Source of the DNA: Neisseria perflava | Lineage (GTDB): Bacteria; Pseudomonadota; Gammaproteobacteria; Burkholderiales; Neisseriaceae | DNA length: 64,000 nucleotides | Assembly: GCF_019334725.1 (NCBI RefSeq) | Contig: NZ_CP079818.1 | Span: 2,108,001-2,172,000, forward strand | Reading direction: 5' to 3' | In this document: positions 61,185 to 64,000 of the stretch, in pieces | How the letters are laid out: the number at the start of each line of letters is the position of its first letter | Position numbering within the stretch: the first letter of the stretch is position 1 | Translations under genes and position numbers: made by a program | Notes under the pieces: generated by a model | Told to the model about the DNA's origin: nothing | Databases searched by the model: none | The model's input: only the letters and a program-made list of their open reading frames with translations

Positions 61185-63044
61185 ATGAGCAAAGTTTTAT
61201 CTTACCGCCCAGATATTGATACATTGCGTGCCGTTGCTGTTCTATCCGTTGTCGTTTTCCATATTGAAAAAAACTGGCTGCCTGGCGGCTTTCTTGGTGT
61301 CGATATCTTTTTTGTCATTTCCGGCTTTCTGATCACGATGATTATCCATCGTGAAATGAGCAGCGGGATTTTCTCGTTCAAAAAATTTTACATCCGCCGT
61401 ATCAAGCGGATACTGCCCGCATTTTTTACCGTATTGACGGTAACGCTGATATGCGGCTTTCTTTTATTCACCAAAGATGATTTCTTCCTTTTATGGAGGA
61501 CAGCTCTGTCCACCTTGGGGTTCATCTCCAATATCTTTTTTGCAAAGGGTCAGGGCTATTTCGATCCCATACAAGAAGAAAAACCTTTGCTTCACATTTG
61601 GTCTTTATCGGTCGAAGAACAATATTATTTCGTCTTCCCGATATTGCTGTTGCTGGTTGTCCGCAAAAGCTGGCGCACCCAGTTTGCCTTCCTCATCACG
61701 CTATGCGTATTCAGTATTTTGGCTTCTTTTATACCGACTGCGCTGGATAAATATTACCTTCCCCATCTGCGCGCCTGCGAAATGCTGATCGGCTCGTTGA
61801 CGGCAGTGTGGATGCAATATCGGCAACAACAAGGGCTGGATACCGGCAAACAATATGCAGCGGCAGGCGCATTACTTTCCGTATGCGTACTGTTTGCCTG
61901 CCTGTTTACCTATACGGAAAAAACTGCCTATTTCCCGGGGCCTGCCGCCATGATTCCTTGTTTGGCCGCCGCCGCATTCATTTATTTCAATCAATTTGAA
62001 CACCGGCTGAAAAAATTTTTCCAATGGAAGATTACTGTCGGTATAGGCTTGATTTCCTATTCACTGTATCTGTGGCATTGGCCTGTATTGGCTTTTATGA
62101 GATACATCGGTTCAAACAATCTGCCTTCTTATTCGACTGCAGCCGCGATTGTCTTAATGTTTGCACTCTCCCTGCTTTCTTATTATTTTGTCGAGAAGCC
62201 GTTTAAAAACTGGAAAGGCTCTTTTGCCCAATCTGTGACATGGGTTTATGCCGTCCCCATGCTTGTTTTGGCCATTATGCCTTTTCTTGCCATGAAGCTC
62301 CCGTTTATGCAGCAATACGACCGTATGGGATTGGCACGTTCCTACACTTCTTGTCACAACAATACCGACAAACAGTGTATTTGGGGCGATACAGACAAAC
62401 AGCCGGAATTACTGATTCTAGGCGATTCGCATGCCGACCAATATAAAACGTTTTTTGATACCGTCGGCAAAAAAGAAAAATGGTCGGCAGCGATGGTTTC
62501 CGCGGACAGTTGCGCCTATGTAGAGGGTTATGCCGCCCCCGTATTCAAGCAAAACGCCTCCTGCCGTGCCGTTTATCAGTATGCCAAAGAGCATCTGCCC
62601 CAATACTCAAAAGTGCTTTTGGCCATGCGCTGGGGCAACCAAATGCCTGAAAACAGCAACTCCCTTGCTTACGATCCCGATTTTTTCAAAAAATTCGACC
62701 TCATGTTGCAAAAACTTTCTTCGGAAAAACAAGCGGTTTACCTGATGATAGACAACCCTAATCTGTCATACAACGGCTTGCGCGCCTATATTCTGTCTTA
62801 CCGCATACCGGGATTTAGTCAAAATCTTGCCATTGATGAAACAGTCACTTCAAAAGGAAATGAACGCATCAAAGAATTGGCAGAAAAATATGCCAACGTG
62901 CATATTATCGATGCTACCGCCTATATTCCGGAGAACTTCAAAATCAACGGATTTCCGGTTTATTCCGATAGAGACCACATCAACCCTTACGGCGGCAGAG
63001 AACTGGCCAAGCGTTTTTCTGAAAAACACACGCTTCTTCAATAA
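61185..63044 (+). CDS. Acyltransferase-3/SGNH membrane O-acyltransferase (OafA type)
   Basis: 619 residues. An N-terminal acyltransferase-3 domain with about ten membrane helices: YRPDIDTLRAVAVLSVVVFH (His catalytic), LPGGFLGVDIFFVISGFLIT and FYIRRIKRILPAFF. A C-terminal periplasmic SGNH hydrolase-like domain has Ser415 in LLILGDSHADQ and DxxH at 595-598 (DRDH). Such fusions O-acetylate surface sugars, either LPS, capsule or peptidoglycan. The substrate is unknown. It is alone in an AT-rich region with no clear ribosome-binding site, compatible with later arrival. Confidence 0.92.
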   Translation: MSKVLSYRPDIDTLRAVAVLSVVVFHIEKNWLPGGFLGVDIFFVISGFLITMIIHREMSSGIFSFKKFYIRRIKRILPAFFTVLTVTLICGFLLFTKDDFFLLWRTALSTLGFISNIFFAKGQGYFDPIQEEKPLLHIWSLSVEEQYYFVFPILLLLVVRKSWRTQFAFLITLCVFSILASFIPTALDKYYLPHLRACEMLIGSLTAVWMQYRQQQGLDTGKQYAAAGALLSVCVLFACLFTYTEKTAYFPGPAAMIPCLAAAAFIYFNQFEHRLKKFFQWKITVGIGLISYSLYLWHWPVLAFMRYIGSNNLPSYSTAAAIVLMFALSLLSYYFVEKPFKNWKGSFAQSVTWVYAVPMLVLAIMPFLAMKLPFMQQYDRMGLARSYTSCHNNTDKQCIWGDTDKQPELLILGDSHADQYKTFFDTVGKKEKWSAAMVSADSCAYVEGYAAPVFKQNASCRAVYQYAKEHLPQYSKVLLAMRWGNQMPENSNSLAYDPDFFKKFDLMLQKLSSEKQAVYLMIDNPNLSYNGLRAYILSYRIPGFSQNLAIDETVTSKGNERIKELAEKYANVHIIDATAYIPENFKINGFPVYSDRDHINPYGGRELAKRFSEKHTLLQ

Positions 63045-63078
63045 GCCATAGCCATTCATCCGATGAAATTTGTTACAA

Positions 63079-63108
63079 TTAGCAGTTTGTAAAACTGCTA
63101 ATTTTTTT
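63079..63108 (+). terminator. Intrinsic terminator between the acyltransferase and tyrS
   Basis: TTAGCAGTTT pairs fully with AAACTGCTAA around a GTA loop, followed by seven T. It ends 11 bases before the tyrS start, so it can also act on any tyrS leader. Confidence 0.88.
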
Positions 63109-63119
63109 GGAAGATATCA

Positions 63120-64000
63120 ATGAGCGTCATCAAAGACCTACAATCGCGTGGCTTAATCGCGCAAACTACCGACATCGAAGCCTTAGACGCTTTGCTAAAC
63201 GAACAAAAAATTTCCCTCTATTGCGGTTTTGACCCGACAGCCGACAGCCTGCACATCGGCCACTTGCTGCCTGTATTGGCATTGCGCCGTTTCCAACAAG
63301 CCGGCCATACGCCGATTGCTTTGGTGGGCGGTGCGACCGGCATGATTGGCGACCCAAGCTTTAAAGCAGCCGAACGCAGCTTGAATTCTGCCGAAACCGT
63401 TGCCGGTTGGGTAGAAAGCATCCGCAACCAACTGACCCCTTTCTTAAGCTTTGACGGCGACAATGCGGCCATTATGGCCAACAACGCCGACTGGTTCGGC
63501 AGCATGAACTGCCTCGACTTCCTGCGCGACATCGGCAAGCATTTCTCTGTCAACGCCATGCTGAACAAGGAATCCGTCAAACAGCGTATCGAGCGCGACG
63601 ATGTGGGCATTTCCTTCACCGAATTCGCCTACTCCCTGCTGCAAGGCTACGACTTTGCCGAATTGAACAAACGCCATGGCGCGGTTTTGGAAATCGGTGG
63701 CTCCGACCAATGGGGCAACATCACTGCCGGTATCGATTTGACTCGCCGCCTGCACCAAAAACAAGTATTCGGCCTGACCCTGCCTTTGGTAACCAAATCA
63801 GACGGCACTAAATTCGGTAAAACCGAAGGTGGCGCGGTATGGTTGAACGCGAAGAAAACTTCTCCGTATCAGTTCTACCAATTCTGGCTGAAAGTAGCCG
63901 ATGCCGATGTGTATAAATTCCTGAAATACTTTACCTTCCTGTCCATCGAAGAAATCGACGCCATCGAAGCCAAAGACAAAGCCAGCGACACCAAGCCAGA
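63120..64000 (+). CDS. tyrS: Tyrosyl-tRNA synthetase, 5' part (runs off the window)
   Basis: Class I synthetase. 293 codons are in the window, from [51 protein letters not shown] (HIGH motif at DSLHIGHL). It includes the tyrosine-binding [15 protein letters not shown] and the KMSKS equivalent [10 protein letters not shown]. The frame is open to the end. GGAAG lies 6 bases before the ATG, and the start is fixed by the family N-terminus. The S4-like C-terminus is outside. Confidence 0.97.
   Translation, partial: MSVIKDLQSRGLIAQTTDIEALDALLNEQKISLYCGFDPTADSLHIGHLLPVLALRRFQQAGHTPIALVGGATGMIGDPSFKAAERSLNSAETVAGWVESIRNQLTPFLSFDGDNAAIMANNADWFGSMNCLDFLRDIGKHFSVNAMLNKESVKQRIERDDVGISFTEFAYSLLQGYDFAELNKRHGAVLEIGGSDQWGNITAGIDLTRRLHQKQVFGLTLPLVTKSDGTKFGKTEGGAVWLNAKKTSPYQFYQFWLKVADADVYKFLKYFTFLSIEEIDAIEAKDKASDTKP

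Overview
The window is a piece of a Neisseria chromosome. The 10-mer DNA uptake sequence GCCGTCTGAA and its complement occur throughout, often as inverted pairs that end genes, and the gene set (Na+-NQR, Tbp transferrin receptor, type IV pilins, Lrp, Rho, GlnD) fits the genus. Most copies carry the AG extension (AGGCCGTCTGAA). That dialect is usual in commensals of the N. subflava/flavescens group rather than the AT dialect of meningococcus and gonococcus. The two pilins are short, there are no silent cassettes, and a sigma-54 type promoter precedes the first pilin. These also suggest a commensal. Species assignment is inference.

Layout. 1-4.7 kb: tbpB-tbpA, an iron-regulated transferrin receptor pair very close to the meningococcal isotype I form, followed directly by an intact IS5-family (IS1106-like) element (4.7-5.9 kb). 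6-8.9 kb: a small HTH regulator and glnD. 9-10.7 kb: a long AT-rich, G-poor control region and two tandem class II-type pilin genes. 11-14.5 kb: Lrp-type regulator, DUF1415 protein, YbaN-like protein and an NhaD-type Na+/H+ antiporter. 14.8-22.1 kb: nqrABCDEF, apbE and nqrM, i.e. the sodium pump with its flavin transferase and iron-delivery factor. 22.3-26.6 kb (minus strand): rpmG, rpmB, brnQ, scpA, a membrane protein and tcdA. 26.7-32.1 kb: uspA, hemL (minus), a small exported protein, miaB and an AzgA-type purine permease. 32.2-43.1 kb (mostly minus): an ACP/MliC-like lipoprotein, tRNA-Glu and tRNA-Arg, dgt, rho, an EamA transporter, a BPSS1780-type membrane protein, glnS, DeoR and GntR regulators, a candidate small RNA, an OsmC protein and thiD. 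43.3-48.9 kb (minus): the glycine cleavage genes gcvT-gcvH-(tag)-gcvP behind a tandem glycine riboswitch. 49-56 kb: ubiB, a ClC transporter, argJ, lrgB-lrgA, a ThiF/MoeB-type E1 enzyme and a degenerate MoaC-like protein. 56-64 kb: ppc, a small membrane protein, ychF, an SGNH-type acyltransferase and the start of tyrS, which runs off the window.

Most of the window is conserved housekeeping DNA. The parts most worth a second look are: the sigma-54 promoter with paired upstream dyads at the pilin locus; the possibly imported tbpBA-IS block; a strong promoter plus perfect terminator with no gene between them, divergent from a GntR regulator (41.6-41.7 kb); the glycine riboswitch whose second aptamer appears to use an uptake sequence as one side of its P3 stem; and a MoaC-like protein that lacks several catalytic residues, next to an E1-like enzyme. 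I found no obvious new defence system, phage or CRISPR locus.
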